This document shows positions 1 through 7,547 of a stretch of 64,000 nt of DNA, one piece after another. The stretch is taken from contig CAJVZD010000017.1 in NCBI GenBank assembly GCA_913019905.1, positions 43,268 through 107,267 on the forward strand, given 5' to 3'. Numbering within the stretch: position 1 is the stretch's first letter; each line of letters opens with the position of its first letter. Below the pieces are notes generated by a model. The model saw only the letters and a program-made list of their open reading frames with translations, made no database searches and was not told where the DNA came from. The translations under genes and the position numbers were made by a program. This stretch comes from an uncultured Cellvibrionales bacterium. Its GTDB lineage: Bacteria; Pseudomonadota; Gammaproteobacteria; Pseudomonadales; Dasaniaceae.

Positions 1-1197
1 CAGCCACTGTTGTTTGCAGTAAAAAAACATATCGAAGAAAACGTGATACCAATTACTGAAGAGTTTTTCGCATTGGACGAAGGTAAAGAAGACCGTTGGT
101 CTTACCACCCCCGTCAACTGGAATTACTCGATGGCGCCAAGAAAAAAGCCAAAGAATCAGGTTTGTGGAATTTCTTTTTACCCGACGCTGAAACGGGAGA
201 AGGTCTAAGTAATCTAGACTACGCATACATCGCTACTGAGTTGGGCCGTAACCCTCTAGCCTCTGAGACTTTAAATTGTAGCGCGCCAGACACTGGCAAT
301 ATGGAAGTACTGGAACGTGTCGGTACGCAGGAACAGAAAGATAAATGGCTGACACCTTTGCTTAATGGTGAGATCCGTTCCGCTTTCGCGATGACTGAGC
401 CTAATATGGCGTCTTCAGATGCTAAGAATATTAGTACTACTGCCGTACTGGATGGCGACGAATGGGTCATCAATGGGGAAAAGTATTACATATCTGGCGC
501 CGGCGATCCTCGCTGTAAAATTATGATTACGATGGTGAAAACTAGCCCGGATGCAGCACCTTCCAAGCAGCAGTCTCAGATTTTGGTTCCTATTGACGCA
601 CCGGGGGTAGAGATTCTAGACGGTATGCAGGTATTTGGTCAGGACGATGCGCCCCACGGCCATATGCATATTAAATTTACTGACGTACGTGTACCCAAAG
701 AGAATATGTTGTTAGGCGAAGGTCGTGGATTCGAAATTTCACAAGTTCGCTTGGGACCAGGACGTATCCATCACTGTATGCGTTCGATTGGGCAAGCTGA
801 AAAAGCGCTCGAATTAATGGTTAAACGTGCCGGTAGCCGTATCGCCTTTGGCAAACCTATTCTCAAATTGGGTAAAAACCTTGAAGTTATTTCTCGCGCA
901 CGTATCGAAATCGATGCCTGTCGGTTGATGGTGCTTCAAGCAGCTAAAGCGATGGATGTTCTCGGTAACAAGGAAGCCAGAGTTTATGTTAGCGCTATAA
1001 AGGCCATGGTTCCTGAAAAAGTATGTATTATTATTGACCAGGCTATTCAGATGCACGGAGCTACCGGTATTTCGCAGTGGACCCCACTGGCGGGAATGTA
1101 TGCTGGCCAGCGTACTTTAAGACTTGCCGATGGTCCTGATGAAGTTCATCACATGGTAGTGGGTCGCGCGGAAGCACAAAAACACGATGCATGGTAG
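1..1197 (+). CDS. acyl-CoA dehydrogenase, ACAD10/11-like, copy 1 (5' end cut by window)
   Basis: Flavin-dependent acyl-CoA dehydrogenase-fold enzyme acting on a CoA-bound acyl chain in the cytoplasm. The reading frame is open from base 1; by alignment with the two 415-residue paralogues downstream, about 17 N-terminal residues lie outside the window. Visible family features are the FAD/substrate region AFAMTEP, the segment RAGSRIAFGKPI and the C-terminal block DGPDEVHH. In that block an Asp sits where medium-chain dehydrogenases carry the catalytic Glu, a trait I associate with the ACAD10/ACAD11 type. It is near-identical to copies 2 and 3 in the central and C-terminal thirds, and differs most around the segment following ILVP. 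Synonymous sites differ widely between copies, so the duplication is not recent. It is followed by a HAD phosphatase and a kinase on the same strand. Substrate unknown. Confidence 0.93.
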   Translation, partial: QPLLFAVKKHIEENVIPITEEFFALDEGKEDRWSYHPRQLELLDGAKKKAKESGLWNFFLPDAETGEGLSNLDYAYIATELGRNPLASETLNCSAPDTGNMEVLERVGTQEQKDKWLTPLLNGEIRSAFAMTEPNMASSDAKNISTTAVLDGDEWVINGEKYYISGAGDPRCKIMITMVKTSPDAAPSKQQSQILVPIDAPGVEILDGMQVFGQDDAPHGHMHIKFTDVRVPKENMLLGEGRGFEISQVRLGPGRIHHCMRSIGQAEKALELMVKRAGSRIAFGKPILKLGKNLEVISRARIEIDACRLMVLQAAKAMDVLGNKEARVYVSAIKAMVPEKVCIIIDQAIQMHGATGISQWTPLAGMYAGQRTLRLADGPDEVHHMVVGRAEAQKHDAW

Positions 1198-1578
1198 TCG
1201 ACAGTAATAGATACAAGGTAGTTAGTAAGCACTAGCTATCTTGTGCCTTAAGTCCCTACACGCCCTTCCATACTCCTGTATGGAAGGACAATGAAGTCCA
1301 AACCGTAATGAGCAAGACGTTTTTTGCAGGTTTCTCACCTCGCTATTTTTGATTTGGTCTATTGTATTGACTGCAATTTTGTAGCCTTCACAGTCCTCCA
1401 CTCACGCTTATTACCGCTGATAAACCACCAGACTAAGCTGTATTTTTTACCTTGTTGTCGATTTTTCTTGTGTCATATTTCATTCCCGCAATTTTTGAAG
1501 AATGAATTGATTTCCATTCGAAAGCACACAAAATCAACAGAGCTCGTTTAGTTTGCAAAAATTTAAAAAGGATAAATT
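1198..1578. other. gene-free stretch between dehydrogenase copy 1 and HAD gene
   Basis: Apart from the hairpin at 1264-1287 I see only AT-rich sequence and a ribosome-binding site (AAAAAGGAT) just before the HAD gene. A 75-codon open frame at 1324-1551 has no ribosome-binding site and no recognisable protein features, so I do not call it. Confidence 0.5.
1264..1287. repeat. perfect 10-bp inverted repeat with 4-base loop
   Basis: Arms CCTTCCATAC and GTATGGAAGG are fully complementary around the loop TCCT. The hairpin lies 67 bases after the stop of the first dehydrogenase. No T-run follows directly, so it is not a classical intrinsic terminator. It could still be a 3'-end processing or pause structure, or a dispersed palindromic element. 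Confidence 0.6.
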
Positions 1579-2226
1579 ATGATCAAAGCTGTGCTGTGGG
1601 ATTTTGGGGGAGTGATCACATCGAGTCCTTTTGAAGCCTTTAATCGCTATGAATTAGCTAATGGGATACCGAAAGATTTTATAAGATCGGTCAACGCAAA
1701 AGATCCCGATACTAATGCCTGGGCTCAATTCGAAAGTAGTTCGGTTAGTCTGGAAGAATTTGACCCTATATTTGCGGCAGAGACTGAAAAAGCCGGTCAC
1801 CGTATCCCCGGTAAGGAAGTGATGAAATTATTGTCCGGCCACATTCGTCCGGAAATGGTGGAAGCTCTGAAATTGATTAAAAAAAATTATAGAATCGCCT
1901 GTATTACCAATAACGTCAAAGGAGCAGGTGAGGGGCCGGGTATGGCTAGCGATCACTCAAAAGCTGAAAAAATTGTTGAGATTATGGGGCTTTTTGACTT
2001 CGTCATCGAATCAAGCCTTGTCGGTTTTAGAAAGCCAGACCCGCGCATCTATCAGCTGGCGTGCGATAAAATGGGCATCGACGCATCTGAAGCCGTATTT
2101 TTAGACGATTTGGGCATTAATCTCAAGCCCGCAAAGGCGATGGGTATGCAGACTATAAAAGTAACCTCAGCTGAGCAGGCGCTTGGAGAACTGTCAGCGA
2201 TTTTGTCCATGAAACTACAGGCGTAA
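1579..2226 (+). CDS. HAD-superfamily hydrolase, ACAD10 N-terminal-domain-like
   Basis: Haloacid dehalogenase-fold phosphatase of 215 residues. Motif I is WDFGGVI with nucleophile Asp8; the second motif-I acid is Gly, as in several HAD-IA3 (epoxide-hydrolase N-domain-like) members. Motif II is the Thr110 region (ITNN), motif III Lys152 (GFRKPDPRIYQL), and motif IV Asp176/Asp177 (FLDDLGINLK). The KPDPRIY and FLDDLG.NLK blocks are the ones I recall from the N-terminal HAD domain of animal ACAD10. It precedes the kinase gene by 107 bases in a same-strand block with three dehydrogenases, so it probably works on a phosphorylated intermediate or by-product of that pathway; this role is inferred. Start ATG follows AAGGAT. 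Confidence 0.9.
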   Translation: MIKAVLWDFGGVITSSPFEAFNRYELANGIPKDFIRSVNAKDPDTNAWAQFESSSVSLEEFDPIFAAETEKAGHRIPGKEVMKLLSGHIRPEMVEALKLIKKNYRIACITNNVKGAGEGPGMASDHSKAEKIVEIMGLFDFVIESSLVGFRKPDPRIYQLACDKMGIDASEAVFLDDLGINLKPAKAMGMQTIKVTSAEQALGELSAILSMKLQA

Positions 2227-2333
2227 TAACAGCAGATTCGTCTTTTTTCTTTAGAACGTTTCTCTATAAAATGCCATTTTCTGCAACAACAAAACGAAAC
2301 AGAACAAGACCGATGTCAAACGTGAGGTAAAAA

Positions 2334-3377
2334 ATGAGTAAGCAGATCGCTGAAGGTTACGATATTCCCGCAGTAGAAAACTGGGTCAAAGAAAACGTCA
2401 GTGGCTTGACCCCTCCGTTTAGTTGGACTCGACTAGAAGGTGGTCATTCTAACCTTACGTATCAACTACAAGATGCCAATGGCAAAGATGCTGTAATTCG
2501 CCGCCCTCCACAGGGCGAGCTCTTACCCAAAGCCCACGATATGAGCCGCGAGTGGTCGTTGATTTCCGCGCTGGGTCCAACCGCAGTGCCTGTGCCGGAA
2601 GCAATAGGTTTTTGTGAAAGCCCAGATGTGACCGGCGCCTGGTTTTATATTATGGGGTTGATTGATGGACGTCCGTTATATACTCAGGAAGAAACCGAAG
2701 CGTGGATTCCGGAAGATCGACGTGTGACTTTGGCACACTCCTTTTTTGACGCCTTAGCTGATTTACATTCGTTGGACCCGGACGAAATAGGTTTGAGTGA
2801 ACTCGGGAAAAAAGAAAACTACGTCGGACGTCAGTTAAAGACCTGGTATCGTTCATGGAATTCGTCGATTGAGTTTGCTCAAATGGATGATCCTCGTGCT
2901 CATGAGTTACAGCAATTTTTTATGGACAACATGCCCGACCAGGGTAAAGCCCGGGTTGTGCACGGCGACTATGGACTGCACAATTGCCTGATTGGCGCTG
3001 ACTCCAAGGTAGCAGCTGTCGTCGATTGGGAGATTTCGACATTGGGAGACCCGCTCGCTGATTTAGCTTACGCGCTGAACCCATGGCCAGAGAACGAGGA
3101 GGAGCGAGCGTTGAACCTTGGCGGTGCAGGCGCATCAGGTTTTCCTATCCGAAGTGAATTAGCGCAACGGTACGCAGAGCGTACAGGTCGTAATTTAGAC
3201 AAACTTGATTACTACATCGGTTTCAACCGTTGGAAAACCGCAGCAATATTACACGGTGTTTACGCCCGTTATAAAGCCGGTCAAAAAAGTAGTGAAGGTA
3301 TCGACATGGAGGAAATGCGCAATCGAATCCTGGCTTCGCTAGATCTCTCTGAACAAGCCGTAAATCGCCTCAAATAG
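2334..3377 (+). CDS. phosphotransferase (APH-like kinase), ACAD10/11/LvaA type
   Basis: Aminoglycoside-phosphotransferase-fold kinase of 347 residues. The catalytic loop reads HGDYGLHN (Asp212, Asn217) and the metal-binding Asp231 lies in DWE (AAVVDWEISTLGDPLADLAY). The N-lobe has LEGGHSNLTY and the Lys/Arg-containing strand VIRRPP. In animals this domain is fused to an acyl-CoA dehydrogenase (ACAD10, ACAD11) and is implicated in phosphorylating 4-hydroxyacyl-CoA. The P. putida LvaA kinase does a comparable step on 4-hydroxyvaleryl-CoA. Here it is a free-standing gene with the matching dehydrogenases on both sides. The ribosome-binding site GAGG precedes ATG. Antibiotic modification is unlikely given the neighbours. 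Substrate chain length cannot be read from the sequence. Confidence 0.9.
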   Translation: MSKQIAEGYDIPAVENWVKENVSGLTPPFSWTRLEGGHSNLTYQLQDANGKDAVIRRPPQGELLPKAHDMSREWSLISALGPTAVPVPEAIGFCESPDVTGAWFYIMGLIDGRPLYTQEETEAWIPEDRRVTLAHSFFDALADLHSLDPDEIGLSELGKKENYVGRQLKTWYRSWNSSIEFAQMDDPRAHELQQFFMDNMPDQGKARVVHGDYGLHNCLIGADSKVAAVVDWEISTLGDPLADLAYALNPWPENEEERALNLGGAGASGFPIRSELAQRYAERTGRNLDKLDYYIGFNRWKTAAILHGVYARYKAGQKSSEGIDMEEMRNRILASLDLSEQAVNRLK

Positions 3378-3564
3378 TGGTTTAAACCTGGGTGCCGAAA
3401 GCTGTTATTGATCAGTTAAGGCGCCCCAGCAATTGAAAAGTTCTGTTTACAGCCGAGTGAAAATTCTGCTGTCGGCATCTTGGTTCGGCCCAGTGTCATT
3501 ATCTGTGAGTCTTGTTTTTCGTAATTTGCAGTTAGTGATGAATAATTAATAATGGAGTAACAAT

Positions 3565-4812
3565 ATGTCTGATCCTTCAGAAAGTCTGTTTAATCTCGCC
3601 ATGTCAGAAAAAGCGCAACCTTTAATATTTGCGGTAAAAAAACACATAACAGAAAACGTTGACCCCATTACAGAAGAGTTTTTTGCTCTGGATGAAGGCA
3701 AGGAAGATCGCTGGTCGCACCACCCACGACAGCTAGAACTTCTGGATGGCGCAAAGAAAAAGGCGAAAGAGTCTGGGCTATGGAATTTTTTCTTGCCAGA
3801 CGCAGAAACGGGGGAAGGGCTTAATAACCTAGATTACGCTTATATAGCTTCTGAATTGGGACGTAGCCCTTTGGCTTCGGAAACGCTAAATTGTAGTGCT
3901 CCCGATACAGGTAATATGGAAGTGTTAGAGCGGGTTGGCACGCAGGCACAAAAAGATGAATGGCTAACCCCTTTACTTAATGGCGAAATTCGATCAGCTT
4001 ACGCAATGACCGAGCCTCATAATGCATCCTCTGATGCTAAGAATATAGGCACTTCTGCCGTATTAGATGGCGATGAGTGGGTTATCAACGGAGAGAAATA
4101 CTATATTTCAGGTGCCGGTGATCCTCGATGTAAAATACTTATCACCATGGTTAAGACGAGTCCGGATGCTTCTCCGTCGAAGCAGCAGTCAATGATCCTG
4201 ATTCCTAAGGATCATCCTGGCGTAGACATCATTGAAGGAATGGGGGTTTTTGGTAAGGATGATGCGCCTCACGGCCATATGCACATTAAGTTTGATAACG
4301 TCCGCGTTCCGAAAGAGAATATGTTATTAGGAGAAGGTCGAGGTTTTGAGATTTCACAGGTTCGCCTCGGTCCAGGGCGTATTCATCACTGCATGCGTTC
4401 TATCGGTCAGGCTGAGAAAGCGTTGGAATTGATGGTGAAACGTGCCGGTAGTCGTATTGCATTCGGAAAGCCTATCCTCAAGTTGGGGAAAAATTTAGAA
4501 GTCATTTCACGCGCAAGAATTGAAATTGATGCATGTCGCCTGATGGTACTTCAGGCTGCTAAAGCGATGGATGTTCTCGGTAACAAAGAAGCCAGAATTT
4601 ATGTGAGTGCGGTTAAGGCTATGGTTCCCGAAAAAGTGTGTATTATTATCGATCAAGCAATCCAGATGCACGGCGCCACGGGTATTTCTCAATGGACTCC
4701 ACTGGCAGACATGTATATTCAGCAACGTTGTTTGCGGCTGGCTGACGGTCCGGACGAAGTTCACCACATGGTTGTTGGTCGTGCAGAAGCACAAAAACAC
4801 GAGTCGTGGTAA
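3565..4812 (+). CDS. acyl-CoA dehydrogenase, ACAD10/11-like, copy 2
   Basis: Full-length 415-residue paralogue of the window's first gene, starting at ATG after GGAG. It shares the same N-terminal opening (SLFNLAMSEKA), the AYAMTEP flavin-site region, the RVPKENMLLGEGRGFEISQ block, the RAGSRIAFGKPI helix and DGPDEVHH with Asp394 at the usual catalytic-base position. The clearest divergence from copies 1 and 3 is residues about 210-233 (IPKDHPGVDIIEGMGVFGKDD), and AMTEPHNAS replaces AMTEPN(M/V)AS. Divergence concentrated near the active-site face suggests a different chain or stereochemical preference. It lies 187 bases downstream of the kinase, consistent with phosphate elimination from the kinase product, which is inference. 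Confidence 0.95.
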   Translation: MSDPSESLFNLAMSEKAQPLIFAVKKHITENVDPITEEFFALDEGKEDRWSHHPRQLELLDGAKKKAKESGLWNFFLPDAETGEGLNNLDYAYIASELGRSPLASETLNCSAPDTGNMEVLERVGTQAQKDEWLTPLLNGEIRSAYAMTEPHNASSDAKNIGTSAVLDGDEWVINGEKYYISGAGDPRCKILITMVKTSPDASPSKQQSMILIPKDHPGVDIIEGMGVFGKDDAPHGHMHIKFDNVRVPKENMLLGEGRGFEISQVRLGPGRIHHCMRSIGQAEKALELMVKRAGSRIAFGKPILKLGKNLEVISRARIEIDACRLMVLQAAKAMDVLGNKEARIYVSAVKAMVPEKVCIIIDQAIQMHGATGISQWTPLADMYIQQRCLRLADGPDEVHHMVVGRAEAQKHESW

Positions 4813-4999
4813 AAAAGCCTTTTTGCGGATACATATATCGCTTCGATATGACGCTTAAAATCCGTGTATGCCAGTTCCGCTGCGATGGAAATCCAGACGT
4901 TGTGTGTATATGTTTAGGAAAGATAGCAGATAAACATGCAGGAAGGTTTGTAGAAAAATTTGTAGGATGAAAAGTTAACTTTACTAAAGGAGAAATAGC

Positions 5000-6247
5000 A
5001 TGGCTAATGCCGACGAAAGCTTGTTCAATCTTGAAATGTCAGAAAAAGCAAAACCGTTATATTTTGCTGTTATGAAGCATATTGAAGAAAATGTTGCGCC
5101 AATTACCGAAGAATTTGCAGCGCTTGAAGTGGGGAAGGAAGATCGTTGGTCTTGGCATCCACGGCAATTAGAGTTGTTGGAAGGCGCTAAGAAGAAAGCA
5201 AAAGAGTCAGGTTTATGGAACTTCTTTTTGCCAGATTCTGAAGTTGGCGAAGGTTTAACCAATCTGGACTACGCATATATTGCCACTGAATTGGGTAAAT
5301 ACCCATTGGCGTCTGAGTCGCTGAACTGTAGCGCGCCAGATACAGGTAATATGGAAGTGTTAGAACGGGTGGGAACAGAGGAACAAAAAGATAAGTGGCT
5401 AACGCCCTTGTTGAATGGTGAAATCCGCTCGGCCTACGCAATGACGGAGCCGAACGTGGCATCGTCTGATGCAAAGAACATAGGCACGGTTGCAGTTCTG
5501 GAAGGCGATGAGTGGGTAATTAATGGTGAGAAGTACTATATTTCAGGTGCCGGTGACCCGCGCTGTAAGATCATGATTACAATGGTTAAAACCAGTCCTG
5601 ATGCTGCTCCCTCGAAGCAACAATCAATGATTCTCGTCCCCATCGATGCGGAAGGTGTTGAAATATTAGAAGGCATGGCAGTGTTTGCGGAAGATCATGC
5701 GCCGCGTGGACATATGCATATCAAATTTAATAATGTTCGTGTACCGAAAGAAAACATGTTGTTGGGCGAAGGTCGTGGATTCGAGATATCTCAGGTTCGT
5801 TTAGGGCCTGGCCGTATTCACCATTGCATGCGCTCTATTGGTCAAGGTGAGAAGGCATTGGAGCTCATGGTAAAACGTGCGGGAAGTCGTATAGCCTTTG
5901 GTAAACCGATTCTTAAATTGGGGAAAAATTTAGAGTTGATTTCCCGTGCACGTATCGAGCTCGATGCCTGTCGATTAATGGTTTTGCAGGCAGCTAAAGC
6001 AATGGACGTGCTCGGCAACAAAGAAGCCCGCGTCTATGTGAGTGCTGTAAAAGCGATGGTTCCTGAAAAAGTATGCACGATTATTGATCAGGCTATTCAG
6101 ATTCATGGTGCAACAGGAATTTCACAATGGACACCATTAGCCGCAATGTATACCAATCAGCGTCACTTACGTTTTGCCGATGGCCCGGATGAAGTCCATC
6201 ACATGGTTGTAGGACGAGCGGAAGCTCAAAAACACGATTCCTGGTAA
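5000..6247 (+). CDS. acyl-CoA dehydrogenase, ACAD10/11-like, copy 3
   Basis: Third 415-residue paralogue, ATG start preceded by AGGAG. It has all the blocks of copies 1 and 2, again with DGPDEVHH and Asp394. The variable segment reads VPIDAEGVEILEGMAVFAED followed by HAPRG, where the others have DAPHG. A Gln-Gly replaces Gln-Ala in the otherwise constant SIGQAEKALE helix. It is the last gene of the block and is followed by an intrinsic terminator at 6338-6365. The three copies may form homo- or hetero-tetramers, as acyl-CoA dehydrogenases commonly are oligomeric. Confidence 0.95.
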   Translation: MANADESLFNLEMSEKAKPLYFAVMKHIEENVAPITEEFAALEVGKEDRWSWHPRQLELLEGAKKKAKESGLWNFFLPDSEVGEGLTNLDYAYIATELGKYPLASESLNCSAPDTGNMEVLERVGTEEQKDKWLTPLLNGEIRSAYAMTEPNVASSDAKNIGTVAVLEGDEWVINGEKYYISGAGDPRCKIMITMVKTSPDAAPSKQQSMILVPIDAEGVEILEGMAVFAEDHAPRGHMHIKFNNVRVPKENMLLGEGRGFEISQVRLGPGRIHHCMRSIGQGEKALELMVKRAGSRIAFGKPILKLGKNLELISRARIELDACRLMVLQAAKAMDVLGNKEARVYVSAVKAMVPEKVCTIIDQAIQIHGATGISQWTPLAAMYTNQRHLRFADGPDEVHHMVVGRAEAQKHDSW

Positions 6248-6652
6248 GGTATTTGGGATAGAGTGATAGGTCGAAAGTTGGCTGAGTCGACGTTTAGCTA
6301 ACACCCTAAATATCACTTTGGGCCTGGGTATTGAAAACCTCCGATTTGCGAATCGGGGGTTTTTCTGTTTATACGTGTTTGTTAGAGCGGTTCGATTGAC
6401 GGTTGATCGTTGTTGGTCGTTTGAGTTAGTTGATTTACCTTTTCGAGTACGAGTCGGTCGCTATTCCGATAGTTCTTTAAAATGGCTAGGGCAAACAGTG
6501 ATTTTGGGTCTAAGCTAATTGTATTGTGCATATCAGAATATAGTCGACTCCTGCGTTTGTCGTTACGCTTGATGGGTAACGGAATTACGTTAATCAGTCG
6601 TTACCGCGCATTGGTCAACTTCAAGTGAAGTCGAGTAGTTGGTAGATAGAAA
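6248..6652. other. gene-free stretch before the PilZ gene
   Basis: Besides the terminator I see nothing coding. A 66-codon open frame at 6318-6518 runs through the terminator hairpin and has no ribosome-binding site. The remaining sequence presumably holds the PilZ gene promoter, but no clear -35/-10 pair stands out. Confidence 0.4.
6338..6365 (+). terminator. intrinsic terminator after dehydrogenase copy 3
   Basis: A nine-pair stem (CCTCCGATT with AATCGGGGG, including one G-T pair) closes a TGCG tetraloop and runs straight into TTTTT. It marks the 3' end of the ACAD/HAD/kinase block. Confidence 0.92.
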
Positions 6653-7345
6653 ATGAGTAAAGATAAAGTTATTGCCAGAGAAGAGCTGATTTCCAAAGTG
6701 GCGATCGGTTCAGCCATCCATGTGATTGGAGAAAATGGAAACTTAAAGTATCGAGCTAACGTTGTTGGATATGAAGGTGGTGTGTTATTAACATCGCTGC
6801 CTTCTGCGAAACAGCTGCAAAAAGATGACGTGGCTTATGGTGAGTTATTCCCTGATAACGTGCAATTAGTGATGCGTCTGATAGTCAATGGGGTTATCTA
6901 TGCTTTTAAGTCAGAAGTCCGTGCCATCAACCTTAAATCGTGTAAATTACTATTGAGTTCATTGCCTAAGAACATTCAAATTCGCAAGTTACGCCAGGGA
7001 GTCCGTTACCCTTGCATGTTACAGGCGGGTCTACTTATCGGCGAGACCAAGTACCGAGGGGTATTGCTCAATATTAGCGAAGGTGGTTGTTTATTTCGAA
7101 TGAAGGCGTCTGTAAAAATCGAATCGATTAAGGGACTTATAGAAAAGAAAGTAACATCTAGTCTCAATGTCCGTTTTCCTTTTGAGGAAAAAAGTTCATC
7201 TTTTTACGTCATAATGAAATCGATTAAAGAGGAGCCCTCGGGCGATTTGTTACTCGGTATATCCTATGCGGAAAAAGAAGCGACTGACGTGATAAAAAAA
7301 TACTTGGATTTTATGCAGCTTGAAGAACTTTCAGATTACCTATAA
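6653..7345 (+). CDS. PilZ-domain cyclic-di-GMP effector, YcgR-like
   Basis: A 230-residue protein with an N-terminal YcgR-N/PilZN-type beta-barrel (about 14-105) and a C-terminal PilZ domain. The two c-di-GMP-binding signatures are present: the RxxxR switch RQGVR at 114-118 and NISEGG at 140-145. Proteins of this layout bind c-di-GMP and alter flagellar motor or surface functions. It is a single gene; the start ATG lies within AAAATGAG after a weak ribosome-binding site. The window also holds a GGDEF protein at 42460-43419 that could supply the ligand. Confidence 0.88.
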   Translation: MSKDKVIAREELISKVAIGSAIHVIGENGNLKYRANVVGYEGGVLLTSLPSAKQLQKDDVAYGELFPDNVQLVMRLIVNGVIYAFKSEVRAINLKSCKLLLSSLPKNIQIRKLRQGVRYPCMLQAGLLIGETKYRGVLLNISEGGCLFRMKASVKIESIKGLIEKKVTSSLNVRFPFEEKSSSFYVIMKSIKEEPSGDLLLGISYAEKEATDVIKKYLDFMQLEELSDYL

Positions 7346-7547
7346 TCCGATTGGCTGGGCTGAAGTATCAAAAGATAGGTCTGGATGCTGGAAATCATTT
7401 TGTGTATGTTGGAGATCGACTCCCGCGATATAGGCATGGAAAAGCAATCTAAGCAGGCGGCTAATAGCAGTAGTGAACTAGTACAAGTGAACTATTACGA
7501 GTTAGTACCAGTGAGCTTAGATTACTTATTCCCGCAGTGACTCGTTT

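Noticed and set aside
1324..1551. 75-codon open frame between dehydrogenase copy 1 and the HAD gene
   Set aside because: No ribosome-binding site, Cys/Phe/Leu-rich composition without family features, in an AT-rich leader.
2334..3377. Aminoglycoside resistance gene
   Set aside because: The APH fold is shared with ACAD10/11-type kinases, and the dehydrogenase neighbours point to acyl-CoA metabolism, not antibiotic modification.
6318..6518. 66-codon open frame after dehydrogenase copy 3
   Set aside because: It runs through the intrinsic terminator hairpin and lacks a ribosome-binding site.
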